Assembly: GCA_943788345.1 (NCBI GenBank)
Contig: CALSPX010000009.1
Coordinates: forward strand, 1-64,000
Source of the DNA: Ascidiaceihabitans sp023955215
GTDB taxonomy: Bacteria; Pseudomonadota; Alphaproteobacteria; Rhodobacterales; Rhodobacteraceae
Direction: 5' to 3'
DNA: 64,000 nt
The number at the start of each line of letters is the position of its first letter. Position 1 is the first letter of the stretch. The notes beneath the pieces are model-generated. The model was not told the origin of the DNA. It worked only from the letters and a program-made list of their open reading frames with translations, and did not search any database. Position numbers and translations under genes: made by a program. Below are positions 54,165 to 63,817 of the stretch, one piece after another.

Positions 54165-55454
54165 TTATGTTCCGTATACTTTGTTGCCGCTGACGTAGGT
54201 TGCGATCACTTTACCCTGCATCCGCTGCCCGTCAAATGGCGTGTTGCGGGATTTAGATTTCAGAGTGGCGCGGTCCATTACGAATGGCACGTTTGGATCA
54301 AACAGGACCAAATCTGCGGGTGCTCCAACGCTTAGGCGTCCAGAAGGCAGGCCAAGGCGTGAAGCAGGGTTGAATGACATTGCGCGCCATAGGGTCGGCA
54401 GATCAATTATATCGGCATGAACCAAGCGCATAGCGGCGGGCAGGAAGGTCTCCAAAGCAACGGCACCGCTTGCGGCCTCTTCAAAGGGCAGGCGTTTGCT
54501 TTCTTCATCTTGGGGTGTGTGCATCGAACTGATAATATCGATCAGGCCAGAGGCAACAGCTTGCGCAATCGCAAGGCGGTCTTCTTCTTCGCGCAACGGT
54601 GGCTTGATCTTAAAGAATGTTCGGTAATCTGCCACGTCCAGCGCGTTCAGTGTTAGGTGGTGTATCGACGTACCTGCAGTGATGTCTAGACCGTTTGCTT
54701 TGGCACGCTCCAATGCTGGCAACGCCCGCGCGGTCGTGATCTGATCGGCGTGATAGCGTGCGCCTGTCATCTCTACCAATGCGATGTCGCGATCTAACCC
54801 CATGCGCTCGGCCATGGCCGTTACGGCAGGTAGGCCACGCAAAGATGCGAATTTACCTGAAGTGACAGCAGCCCCTTTGCTCAGAATTGGCTCTTGAGGG
54901 TGTGCGATAACCAATGCGCCCAGCGAACGGGCATAGGTCAATGCGCGGCTGAATACTTTGGTGTCTACAATCACGCTGTCACAATCGGTAAAGGCAACGG
55001 CACCTGCGTCTTGAAGAAAACCGATCTCCGTCATCTCGCGACCTTCGCGCGCTTTGGTCAAAGCAGCCATTGGGTGGACGTGCACAGGTGCGGCCTCGCG
55101 GGCGCGGCGGATTACGAACTCAAGTGTTTCAGGGTTGTCGATCGTTGGATCTGTATCGGGACGTGTCACCATTGTGGTAACGCCGCCAGCAGCGGCGGCT
55201 TGGCCTGCAGTGCGAAAGCTCTCTTTGTGACGTTCGCCCGGTTCACACACTTTTACGCCGATATCGACAATGCCCGGAGCCAGATATTTACCTGCGCAAT
55301 CGATAACGGTCGCACTGTCATCCGTCGTGGCCGCGTCATCGTAAACCGCGACAATCATGCCGTGCTCAATAAGTAAGCTGCCAAGTGTTTCTGTCGCGGC
55401 TTCAGGGTCAATCAAACGAGCGTTTGTAAACAGGGTGCGGTTTGGGTGTGTCAT
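54165..55454 (-). CDS. pyrC': Dihydroorotase-like protein PyrC' lacking metal ligands
   Basis: 429 residues from ATG 55454, a 4-bp overlap with the gene upstream. It has the type I dihydroorotase fold, but the HxH metal site is VDIGVKV (near 65), and where active enzymes have TDHAPH this one has SSMHTP. It should be inactive. In Pseudomonas an inactive PyrC' is an obligate partner of PyrB, and here pyrB lies upstream in the same operon, so a structural role in aspartate carbamoyltransferase is likely. An active dihydroorotase must be elsewhere. Confidence 0.88.
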   Translation of the reverse strand: MTHPNRTLFTNARLIDPEAATETLGSLLIEHGMIVAVYDDAATTDDSATVIDCAGKYLAPGIVDIGVKVCEPGERHKESFRTAGQAAAAGGVTTMVTRPDTDPTIDNPETLEFVIRRAREAAPVHVHPMAALTKAREGREMTEIGFLQDAGAVAFTDCDSVIVDTKVFSRALTYARSLGALVIAHPQEPILSKGAAVTSGKFASLRGLPAVTAMAERMGLDRDIALVEMTGARYHADQITTARALPALERAKANGLDITAGTSIHHLTLNALDVADYRTFFKIKPPLREEEDRLAIAQAVASGLIDIISSMHTPQDEESKRLPFEEAASGAVALETFLPAAMRLVHADIIDLPTLWRAMSFNPASRLGLPSGRLSVGAPADLVLFDPNVPFVMDRATLKSKSRNTPFDGQRMQGKVIATYVSGNKVYGT

Positions 55455-55984
55455 GAGCCAATCCATATGATGAGGCCGGTAAAGGCGAACATAAACAACA
55501 GGGCATAGGTGGCGATGCGCCCAGACATGGCAGCCTGCGAAGGGACTTTCTTTGCAGGTTTGATTTCATCGTTACCAGTGCCCAATTGCGCACTGTCATC
55601 GGGGAGTTTTTTGAATGTCACAGGCGTGCCTTCAGTGAAAAATGTCGCGATATGGCGCAGAGGTGATTGTGGATGAAGCGTTTGTTTGTCTTGGCCAAAG
55701 GCTGATGAAAACACCAGCAGCACATGGCCTTTGATTGCGTCCAGCTGAACGCGCATTTCGTCAATTTGGTCCTCTGGAACTTCGCCGCCGGTCATCAAGT
55801 ATCCAGCAAGGCCAAGACCCTCAAGGTCGCTGATCGGGAACACATCAACAAAGGTTTCATCCAAGTGCGCCGCGCCTAATGCGGTTTTGGCATCAAACGT
55901 ATCCATTTGATCAGATGGCATGTCGATCGCAAACAGGCGGATCACACCAGTCTCAAACGCGGGAACTTGCATTGTTGTGCTCAT
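55451..55984 (-). CDS. Unknown protein with C-terminal membrane anchor
   Basis: 177 residues. A soluble part with FETGVIRLFAIDMPSD at the start and VLLVFSSAFGQDKQTLHPQ in the middle, a Lys/Pro linker, and one membrane helix at 157-175, making it tail-anchored. It overlaps its neighbours by 4 bp on both sides, between the pyrB and pyrC' genes. I recall similar genes in this position in other roseobacters, without known function. Confidence 0.78.
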   Translation of the reverse strand: MSTTMQVPAFETGVIRLFAIDMPSDQMDTFDAKTALGAAHLDETFVDVFPISDLEGLGLAGYLMTGGEVPEDQIDEMRVQLDAIKGHVLLVFSSAFGQDKQTLHPQSPLRHIATFFTEGTPVTFKKLPDDSAQLGTGNDEIKPAKKVPSQAAMSGRIATYALLFMFAFTGLIIWIGS

Positions 55985-56415
55985 GACGCTGCCTCAGACG
56001 CCACGGCGGTGCGAAGGGTTTCACAAACAGCTTTTGGGTTGTTTAGGTAAAACATCGTGACCGCAGTTCCGTTGCGCAGGCGCAATTGAACGTTCCATAA
56101 AAAGCGCTGATGAACTGATGTTATTTCGGAAAGCGGAAGGGCGCGTTCTTCCATGTCTTCGTGGTTATTTTCGTAAACCAACTCGTTTGGTGTCAACGTC
56201 CAGATGGATTTGCGGTGGGCCAACCACTGTGTGAAATCATCAAGGACAAACATGTACATCACGCACAGCGCAATCGAGGCCGCAAATGCAGCCGTTCCGC
56301 CCACAAACGGCCAAACTGGCGAAATCATCACAAAGGTCACCAAGAAAACACCGCAACAGCGCAAGCCAAAGGCCCGCAGCGAGGGTTGCCATATTTCTAT
56401 TGGTTCAAGGCTCAT
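55981..56415 (-). CDS. Two-helix membrane protein with PH-like domain, unknown function
   Basis: 144 residues. Two membrane helices (about 15-60) and a beta-rich tail, IWTLTPNELVYENNHEDM, LPLSEITSVHQR, VQLRLRNGTAVTMFYL, that resembles bacterial PH-like domains. It overlaps pyrB by 4 bp and the following gene by 4 bp. Function unknown; same architecture as the proteins at 11304 and 51568. Confidence 0.78.
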   Translation of the reverse strand: MSLEPIEIWQPSLRAFGLRCCGVFLVTFVMISPVWPFVGGTAAFAASIALCVMYMFVLDDFTQWLAHRKSIWTLTPNELVYENNHEDMEERALPLSEITSVHQRFLWNVQLRLRNGTAVTMFYLNNPKAVCETLRTAVASEAAS

Positions 56416-57347
56416 GCAGTGCCTTTTAGATTGCGTGCCAAAAGGTCCATTGCGGCCATGCGTACAGCGACACCCATTTCAACTTGCTCTTGGATAACGC
56501 TGCGGTTGATGTCGTCAGCGATGTCGCTGTCGATTTCAACGCCACGGTTCATTGGGCCAGGGTGCATAACAATCGCGTCGGGTTTTGCATGGGATAGCTT
56601 TTCAGCGTCCAGACCATAGCGGTGGTAATACTCACGCTCTGATGGGATAAACCCACCGTCCATCCGTTCCTTTTGCAGGCGTAACATCATCACGACATCT
56701 ACGTCTTTTAGGCCCTCGTCCATGTTGTCGAACACCTCGACACCGAACTCTTCGATACCCGATGGCATCAATGTTGGCGGACCGATCAGGCGGATGCGGT
56801 TTTCCATCTTGCCCAAAAGCATGATGTTGGAACGGGCAACGCGACTGTGAGCGATATCGCCGCAAATTGCGATAGATAGGCGGTGCAAACGGCCTTTGGC
56901 GCGGCGGATGGTCAATGCATCTAACAACGCTTGGGTCGGATGTTCATGACGCCCATCACCTGCGTTCAAAACCGCGCAGTTCACTTTTTGCGCTAGCAGA
57001 TCAACAGCACCCGAATGGGGATGGCGCACAACCAACAGGTCAGGGTGCATCGCATTCAGGGTTAGGGCCGTATCAATCAGCGTCTCACCCTTTTTGACGG
57101 ATGAGGCCTGCATCGCCATGTTCATGACGTCAGCGCCCAATCGCTTGCCAGCAAGTTCAAAGCTGGCTTGCGTACGCGTTGAGTTTTCAAAGAACATGTT
57201 GATCTGGGTTAGGCCAGACAGCACGTCAGAGTGCTTTTTATCGCCACGGTTTAACGCGACATATTCCTCCGCCAGATCAAGGATCGTAGTGATCTCTTCT
57301 GGTCGCAGTTGTTCAATCCCCAGAAGATGGCGATGTGGAAATGTCAT
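56412..57347 (-). CDS. pyrB: Aspartate carbamoyltransferase catalytic subunit
   Basis: 311 residues from ATG 57347 with GAGG upstream. Carbamoyl phosphate site FENSTRTQASFE (near 53), HPTQALLDALT (near 133) and HPGPMNRGVEID are all conserved. Makes carbamoyl aspartate in pyrimidine synthesis. No pyrI; PyrC' probably serves as its partner. First gene of pyrB-X-Y-pyrC'-plsY. Confidence 0.96.
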   Translation of the reverse strand: MTFPHRHLLGIEQLRPEEITTILDLAEEYVALNRGDKKHSDVLSGLTQINMFFENSTRTQASFELAGKRLGADVMNMAMQASSVKKGETLIDTALTLNAMHPDLLVVRHPHSGAVDLLAQKVNCAVLNAGDGRHEHPTQALLDALTIRRAKGRLHRLSIAICGDIAHSRVARSNIMLLGKMENRIRLIGPPTLMPSGIEEFGVEVFDNMDEGLKDVDVVMMLRLQKERMDGGFIPSEREYYHRYGLDAEKLSHAKPDAIVMHPGPMNRGVEIDSDIADDINRSVIQEQVEMGVAVRMAAMDLLARNLKGTA

Positions 57348-57502
57348 GTGCGGAACCTCGTGATATTTGCCGCGTTATAGAGGGCGGAACGTGTTGCGGC
57401 AAGTATTGGGATTTTTAACTTATTTATAAGAAATAAGGAAATATTTTGCGTTCTGAAAATGGGGGCGTTTTACCTGCCGTTTTAGACGGGTAGGGTGGGC
57501 GC

Positions 57503-58294
57503 ATGGAATCAGTGGATTATCATTCAGCCGCCGCAATGCTGGCATGGCAAATTGAGTTGGGCGCAGATGAATCAATCTGTGATCAGCCGCTTAATCGCTA
57601 TGAACTGCCTGCAGCCTTGGCAAAACCTGCCAAAGCAGTCGTTGCGAATGATCCCAAAGCACGGCCAACGCCTCCGCCTGTTTATGAAGTACCAAAAGTT
57701 GATGGTGCAGCAATCGCACGCGACCTTGCCGCCCAGGCAGGTGATTTGGCAGCACTTGAACAAGCCGTGGCTGGATTTGAGCATTGTGAGTTAAAGCGTG
57801 GTGCACGCAACATGTTATTCGGCCAAGGTGTTGCAGGCGCATCTGTAATGGTAATCGGTGACGCACCCAATCGCGACGATGATCGCGCTGGTGTCTTCCT
57901 TGAGGGGGCACGAGGGCTGCTGTTTGACAAAATGTTTGCGGCAATCGGCCTTTCGCGGACGGGTGAGGCACCTGCGGTCTATTACTCACATATTATGCCG
58001 TGGCGCCCGCCCCAAGATCGTGATCCCAAAGCAGATGAATTGGCGATGATGAAGCCGTTCATAGAACGCCAAATTGCTTTGGTGAACCCAGATGTTTTGA
58101 TCTTGATGGGAAACATTGCCTGTCAGTGTATGATGGGCAAACGCGGGATGACCCGTTTGCGCGGTGATTGGGTTGAAGTAATGGGCAAACCGACCCTACC
58201 CATGTTCCACCCCAGCCAATTAATGCGGACCCCGATTGCCAAACGCGATGCATGGGCCGATCTACTTTCTGTGAAATCACGTATTCAGGGCTGA
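57503..58294 (+). CDS. Uracil-DNA glycosylase superfamily protein, divergent
   Basis: 263 residues. The last 180 or so show the family 4-like fold: MVIGDAPNRDDDRAGVFLEG near 120, VYYSHIMPWRPPQDRDP, DVLILMGNIACQCMMG and the MFHPSQLMRTP loop. The usual GEAPG and PFVG are altered (GDAPN, VFLEG), and the paired Fe-S cysteines of family 4 are not complete; only C-E-L-K-R is seen near 96. It may repair deaminated cytosine. Precedes moaB. Confidence 0.82.
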   Translation: MESVDYHSAAAMLAWQIELGADESICDQPLNRYELPAALAKPAKAVVANDPKARPTPPPVYEVPKVDGAAIARDLAAQAGDLAALEQAVAGFEHCELKRGARNMLFGQGVAGASVMVIGDAPNRDDDRAGVFLEGARGLLFDKMFAAIGLSRTGEAPAVYYSHIMPWRPPQDRDPKADELAMMKPFIERQIALVNPDVLILMGNIACQCMMGKRGMTRLRGDWVEVMGKPTLPMFHPSQLMRTPIAKRDAWADLLSVKSRIQG

Positions 58295-58309
58295 AAGGTC
58301 ATCGATATC

Positions 58310-58852
58310 ATGAGCCGTATTGACGAAACCGCCACTTTTATTCCTGTCCGCATTGCAGTCCTCACCGTCTCAGACAGCCGTGGACTCTCTGAGGATCGAT
58401 CAGGCGATGTCTTGGTTGGGCGGTTGCAAGATGCCGGACACACCCTTGCGGATCGCAAAATCCTTACCGATGAACGCGCGGACATCGCGGCCCAATTGCG
58501 CACATGGTGCGATGATCCTGAAATTGACGTTGTCATTAGCACAGGTGGCACAGGTCTGACGGGACGTGATGTGACGGTTGAAGCACACCGCGACGTCTAT
58601 GAAAAAGAGATCGATGCCTTTGGCACGGTGTTCACGATTGTGAGCATGCAAAAGATCGGCACATCTGCGGTTCAAAGCCGTGCCACAGGCGGCGTTCGCA
58701 ATGGCACGTACCTGTTTGCACTGCCCGGTAGTCCGGGTGCCTGCAAGGACGCATGGGACGAAATTCTGGTGCGCCAACTCGATTTCCGTCATCGCCCTTG
58801 CAACTTTGTAGAAATATTACCGCGTTTGGACGAACATCAGCGACGGAAATAG
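58310..58852 (+). CDS. moaB: Molybdenum cofactor biosynthesis protein B
   Basis: 180 residues. VLTVSDSRGLSEDRSGDVL near 18 and VISTGGTGLTGRD near 75 bind molybdopterin, and LFALPGSPGACKDAWDEIL is the usual C-terminal block. MoaB/Mog proteins adenylate molybdopterin. It lies 15 bp after the glycosylase gene; moaDE are 13 kb away. Confidence 0.93.
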   Translation: MSRIDETATFIPVRIAVLTVSDSRGLSEDRSGDVLVGRLQDAGHTLADRKILTDERADIAAQLRTWCDDPEIDVVISTGGTGLTGRDVTVEAHRDVYEKEIDAFGTVFTIVSMQKIGTSAVQSRATGGVRNGTYLFALPGSPGACKDAWDEILVRQLDFRHRPCNFVEILPRLDEHQRRK

Positions 58853-58947
58853 TTCCAGCATCCGTATAACCACCTGAGCGCTTGGCATTTGTGCAAAGTG
58901 GTCTAAGTTAAAGGTTGGCTTTTTGGCTGGCTCTTGAGGGATATTTG

Positions 58948-60405
58948 ATGCGGTTTTTAAGACAAAGTTTGGTTGGCGTGTTTCTGGCTGCCATGACGCT
59001 TGGATTGCTGGCCTTTGCAGGCCAAATGATTGGTGGCGCGGTTCAGGACCGTATGGGCAAAGAAAATCGCGCACGTCCCGCGAAAGAACGCGTCTTTGCC
59101 GTGAATGTTGTGCGCGCGGAAATTGGCGTTGAAACCCCTGTTCTGGCCACCTTTGGCGAAGTGAAAAGTAGACGAACTTTGGAACTACGTTCCGCATCTG
59201 GCGGTCGTGTGATTGAACTCTCAGAGCAGTTTGTTGATGGGGGCGAAGTCAGTGCGGGGGATGTGCTGGTTCGGATCGATCCATCCAATGCCCAATCCAC
59301 ATTGTCGCGCGTTCAGGCAGATATTGCAGATGCTCAGGCAGACGCACGCGACGCACAACGCAGTCTGGCCCTTGCCCAAGACGAACAAATTGCGGCCCAA
59401 GATCAGGCAGACCTGCGCGCAAAAGCGCTGCAACGTCAAAAGGATTTATTAGAACGGGGCGTTGGCACTGCAGCGGCCCTTGAAACGGCTGAACTTGCCG
59501 CATCATCGGCCCGTCAGGCCGTCTTGGCGCGCCGCCAATCGGTCACACAATCACAAGCGCGTATTGATCAAGCAGCGTCCGCAATCGCGCGCGCACAGAT
59601 CGCATTGGCCGATGCTGAACGTGGGCTTTCCGATGCTACTCTTATCGCCCCGTTTGATGGCAAACTCAGCGCACCCAGCGTTGTTGCTGGACGCCTTGTC
59701 GGCGCAAACGAACGGCTGGCTGAACTTATCGACCCAGCTTTGCTAGAGGTCTCGTTTCGCGTTTCCACAGCCCAATACGCGCGATTGCTTGGGGATGACG
59801 GCGATATCTTAAACGCTGATGTCACAGTTGTCTTAGATGTTGCTGGCGTTGATCTTGAGGCGAAGGGGCGCATCAGCCGCTCAAGTGCTGGATCAGATGC
59901 AGGGCAAACAGGACGCTTGTTGTTTGCACAACTCGACGACAGTGTTGGTTTTAAAACCGGCGATTTCGTTCAGGTGCGCGTAAAAGAACCAACTGTACGC
60001 GGCGTTGTCCGTCTTCCGTCTTCTGCGCTTGATGCCAACAGCAGCGTCTTGATTTTAGGGTCTGAAAATCGGTTAGAGGCGATTGATGTGTCTTTGGTGC
60101 GCCGACAGGGTGATGATGTCCTTGTGCGCGCCCGTGGCCTTGAGGGGCGCGATGTGGTCGAGGCACGCTCGCCTTTGTTAGGCGCTGGCATTGTCGTTAA
60201 GCCGCTGCGGGGCGGCGTTGATGAAGCGCCCAAGGCACCGTCAATGGTTGAACTGTCCGATGAGCGTCGCGCCAAAATTGTCGCCTTTATCGAGGCCAAC
60301 AATCGTATGCCGGCTGAGGCCAAGGCACGTATCCTTTCACAACTTTCTGAACCTCAAGTGCCAGCCAAAGTGGTTGAGCGCATTGAGGGAAGGATGGGGG
60401 GCTAA
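58948..60405 (+). CDS. RND efflux periplasmic adaptor subunit
   Basis: 485 residues from ATG 58948. An N-terminal membrane anchor (residues 8-33), a lipoyl-like half (LELRSASGGRVIELSEQFVDG), a long Ala/Gln-rich coiled coil (about 125-220), the second half (LIAPFDGKLSAPSVVAG) and a beta-barrel. It links the inner-membrane pump encoded 3 bp downstream to an outer-membrane channel that is not in the window. Confidence 0.92.
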   Translation: MRFLRQSLVGVFLAAMTLGLLAFAGQMIGGAVQDRMGKENRARPAKERVFAVNVVRAEIGVETPVLATFGEVKSRRTLELRSASGGRVIELSEQFVDGGEVSAGDVLVRIDPSNAQSTLSRVQADIADAQADARDAQRSLALAQDEQIAAQDQADLRAKALQRQKDLLERGVGTAAALETAELAASSARQAVLARRQSVTQSQARIDQAASAIARAQIALADAERGLSDATLIAPFDGKLSAPSVVAGRLVGANERLAELIDPALLEVSFRVSTAQYARLLGDDGDILNADVTVVLDVAGVDLEAKGRISRSSAGSDAGQTGRLLFAQLDDSVGFKTGDFVQVRVKEPTVRGVVRLPSSALDANSSVLILGSENRLEAIDVSLVRRQGDDVLVRARGLEGRDVVEARSPLLGAGIVVKPLRGGVDEAPKAPSMVELSDERRAKIVAFIEANNRMPAEAKARILSQLSEPQVPAKVVERIEGRMGG

Positions 60406-60408
60406 CCC

Positions 60409-63400
60409 ATGCGCCAAATACCTAACGCCGCGGGCGGTATCCTCTCATATTTCACCCGTCATCGTACTATTGCGAACCTTTTGCTGGTGATCATGGTCGT
60501 TGCGGGTTTGATGGCGATCCCGAACATGCGGGCCCAGTTTTTCCCTGATGTTATCATCGACAATGTGTCGGTCAGCACGCAGTGGAAAGGGGCTGGGGCC
60601 GAAGATATCGATGCCGGTATTATTCAAGTTCTTGAGCCGGGGTTGTTGGCGGTTGAGGGGGTCGATAGCTCCTCAAGCGTCTCGCGCGAGGGGTCTGGCA
60701 GCATCGTTCTTGAGTTTGTGGCGGGCTGGGATATGGCGCGGGCAGCTGATGATGTGCAATCTGCCATCGATAGCATTTCGACCCTCCCAGAGGACGCTGA
60801 CGAACCCAAGGTACGGCGCGGTGCATGGCGTGATCGCGTCACGGACGTCGTCATCACAGGTCCAATCGCGCCTCAACAGTTGGGGCTGTTTGCTGATGAA
60901 TTCGTAACCCGTTTGTTCGCCGAAGGCGTAACACGCAGCACAATTCGTGGCGTCGCTGCACCCCAAGTGCTGATCGAAGTGTCATCCGCGCAGTTGATTG
61001 CAAATGATGTCACCATGTCCCAAATCGCCAGCGCGATTGCTGCAGAGGTGAATGCTGATCCCGCAGGTGACGTCGCAGGGGCAAACGCCCGCGTGCGCAC
61101 TGGAACCCAAAAGCGTAGCGTCGAAGAAGTCTCTGGCGTTGTTTTGCGGTCAAACGCAGATGGCAGCACACTAACAGTTGGTGATGTGGCGCGGGTGTTG
61201 CGCCAAGGCGTGGACCGCGATCGTGGTTATTTCGTCGGGGATCACCCTGCAATTTCCATTCGGGTCGACAGATCGAATGATGGTGATGCAATCGAAATGC
61301 AGGCGGTGGTTCAAGAGGTTGCAGACACCTTGCAGCTTACGTTGCCCCGCGATGTATCCATCAGTTTGATCCGCGCACGGGCCGAAGCAATTTCAGATCG
61401 CCTTGATATCTTGATCGACAACGCGCTGGTTGGATTGATGTTGGTTGTCGCATTGCTGTTTTTATTCCTCAACGCGCGCACCGCATTCTGGGTGGCTGCG
61501 GGTATTCCTGTTGCTCTGATGGCCGCAATTGCTTTGATGTATGTCGGTGGACTGACGATTAATATGATCAGCCTGTTTGGGTTGATCATCACGCTTGGTA
61601 TTGTTGTGGATGATGCGATTGTCGTGGGTGAACACGCCGATCACCGTGCTCGCCATTACGGCGAAGCCCCCGTTATAGCTGCTGAAAATGCAGCGCGGCG
61701 CATGGCGATGCCAGTGTTTGCCGCCACCCTAACAACAGTCATCGCATTCTTTGGTTTGGTGGCTGTGGGCGGCCGTTTTGGCAGCTTGATTGCGGATATT
61801 CCGTTTACGGTGATCGCGGTTTTGATCGCTTCACTTGTTGAATGTTTCCTGATCCTGCCCAACCACATGTCCCATGCGTTGGTCGCCGTGAACAAACGTC
61901 GCTGGTATGATTTGCCCAGCCGTGTGGTGAATATTGGGTTCGATTGGTGTCGTACCAACTTGTTCCGTCCCTTTATGGGGTTGGTCATTCGTGCCCGTTA
62001 TGTGGTTCTGGCTGGTGTCATTGCCGTGCTGGCCAGCCAAGTGATCCTTGTTATCAGCGGCGAGGTGCAATGGCGTTTCTTTAATGCGCCTGAACGTGGT
62101 TCCGTCACCGGTAACTTTGCGATGGCTGAGGGTGCAACACGTGAAGACACTCTTGAAATGATGCGCGAAATGCAACGCGCCACCAACGCGCTGGCGGCAA
62201 AACGCGAGGCAGAAACTGGCGTTAACCCTGTCGATTTTGTCATGGCCGAAGTGGGTGGCAATGCGGGGCGCGGCCTTGCAGGTGCAGAAAGCAAAGACGG
62301 TGATCTGCTTGGTGCGATTTCAATCGAGTTAATAGACGCCGATTTGCGCAAAGGGTATTCCAGCTTTGCCTTTGTGTCTGAATTGCAGGACATGGTGGCG
62401 AACCACCCGCTTGTTGAAACGGTCAGTTTCCGTTCATGGCGCTCAGGCCCAGGTGGGGACGGGATGTCGGTTCAGTTCTTCGGCGCAGACACAGATGTTT
62501 TAAAGGCGGCCAGTCAGGACTTGCAAAAGGCTTTGGCTATCTACCCAGAGGTCAGCGCGGTTCAAGACAATTTGGCCTATGACAAAGAGGAACTGATTTT
62601 GGACCTCACGGCCCAAGGTCAGGCGCTTGGCTTTACCATCGACACATTAGGGCGTGCTTTGCGCAATCGCCTGAATGGTATTGAGGCGGCGACATTCCCT
62701 GATGGGGCCCGCAGCGCCAGCATCCGTGTCGAAGTGCCCAGCAGCGAATTGACCGCAGATTTCATGGAGCGGATGCAGATGCGTGCGCCAAGTGGCATTT
62801 ACGTTCCCTTGGCTGATTTGGTCAGCGTTGAACGCCGTACTGGCTTTAGCACCGTACGCCGCGAAAACGGGGTACGTTTGATTTCTGTGACGGGTGATGT
62901 GTCAGAGGATGATCCAGCCCGCGCCACCGAAATCAACCGCGCCTTGGAAGAAGAGATTTTGCCAAATATCGCGTCCACCCGTCAGATCGAATGGCGGATG
63001 ACGGGCCTAAGTGAACAGGAAAGCACGTTCTTGAATGATGCCATGACGGGGCTGATCTTGTGTCTGACCGGTATTTATCTGGTGCTGTCGTGGGTCTTTG
63101 GCAGTTGGACGCGGCCAATGGTGGTTATGGCGATCATCCCGTTTGGATTGATCGGAACAATCTACGGTCACGCTGCATGGGGTGTTCCCCTTAGCATGTT
63201 TACGGTTGTTGGTTTGCTGGGGATGACAGGTATCATCATCAACGACTCAATCGTTCTGGTGACATCCATTGACGAATACGCCGAAGACCGCGGGTTGGTT
63301 CCCTCGATCATCGACGGTGCATCAGATCGTTTGCGCCCTGTGATGCTGACAACATTGACCACCGTTCTAGGTATGTCGCCCCTGCTATATGAGGGGTCAC

Positions 63401-63817
63401 AACAAGCGCAGTTTTTGATGCCAACCGTGATCACGCTGGTTTATGGCCTTGGGTTTGGAATGCTGCTTGGTGCTGCTGGTTGTACCCGCGCTGATCGCTG
63501 CCCAACACGATGTCTCACGCCACATCACCGCGATGCGTCGTGGTGTGAGTGCACGCGCCAGTGGTGTCGCATGGGGGCTTCGCGCCCTATGGGTCGCGAT
63601 CTTTGCGTGGGGTGGGGCAACATTGGGCTACGCGATCTGGTTCAAACAATTGCCAGAACAGATCACAAACGCATTTCCGATGGCGGCCAACATGTCGCCA
63701 ATGACGGGGGCGTTGGGCCTGTTCATAATGGGCAGCGCGGCACTGGTTCTCACGACCTACATCATCCTTGCACTGGGCTTTCAGATCGGCGCATTGCGCA
63801 GACGCCGCGCGGCTTAA
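60409..63817 (+). pseudogene. RND efflux transporter, frame broken near the C-terminus
   Basis: AcrB-like inner-membrane pump with twelve membrane helices; GIVVDDAIVVGEHAD (near 400) holds the proton-relay aspartates. The frame as written leaves the family at codon 1019 or so. Removing one T from TT at 63467-63468 restores GMLLVLLVVPALIAAQHD and runs to a stop at 63815-63817 (1135 residues). The loss would remove the last helix, so either the pump is damaged or the sequence has an error. Partner of the adaptor 3 bp upstream. Confidence 0.88.
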
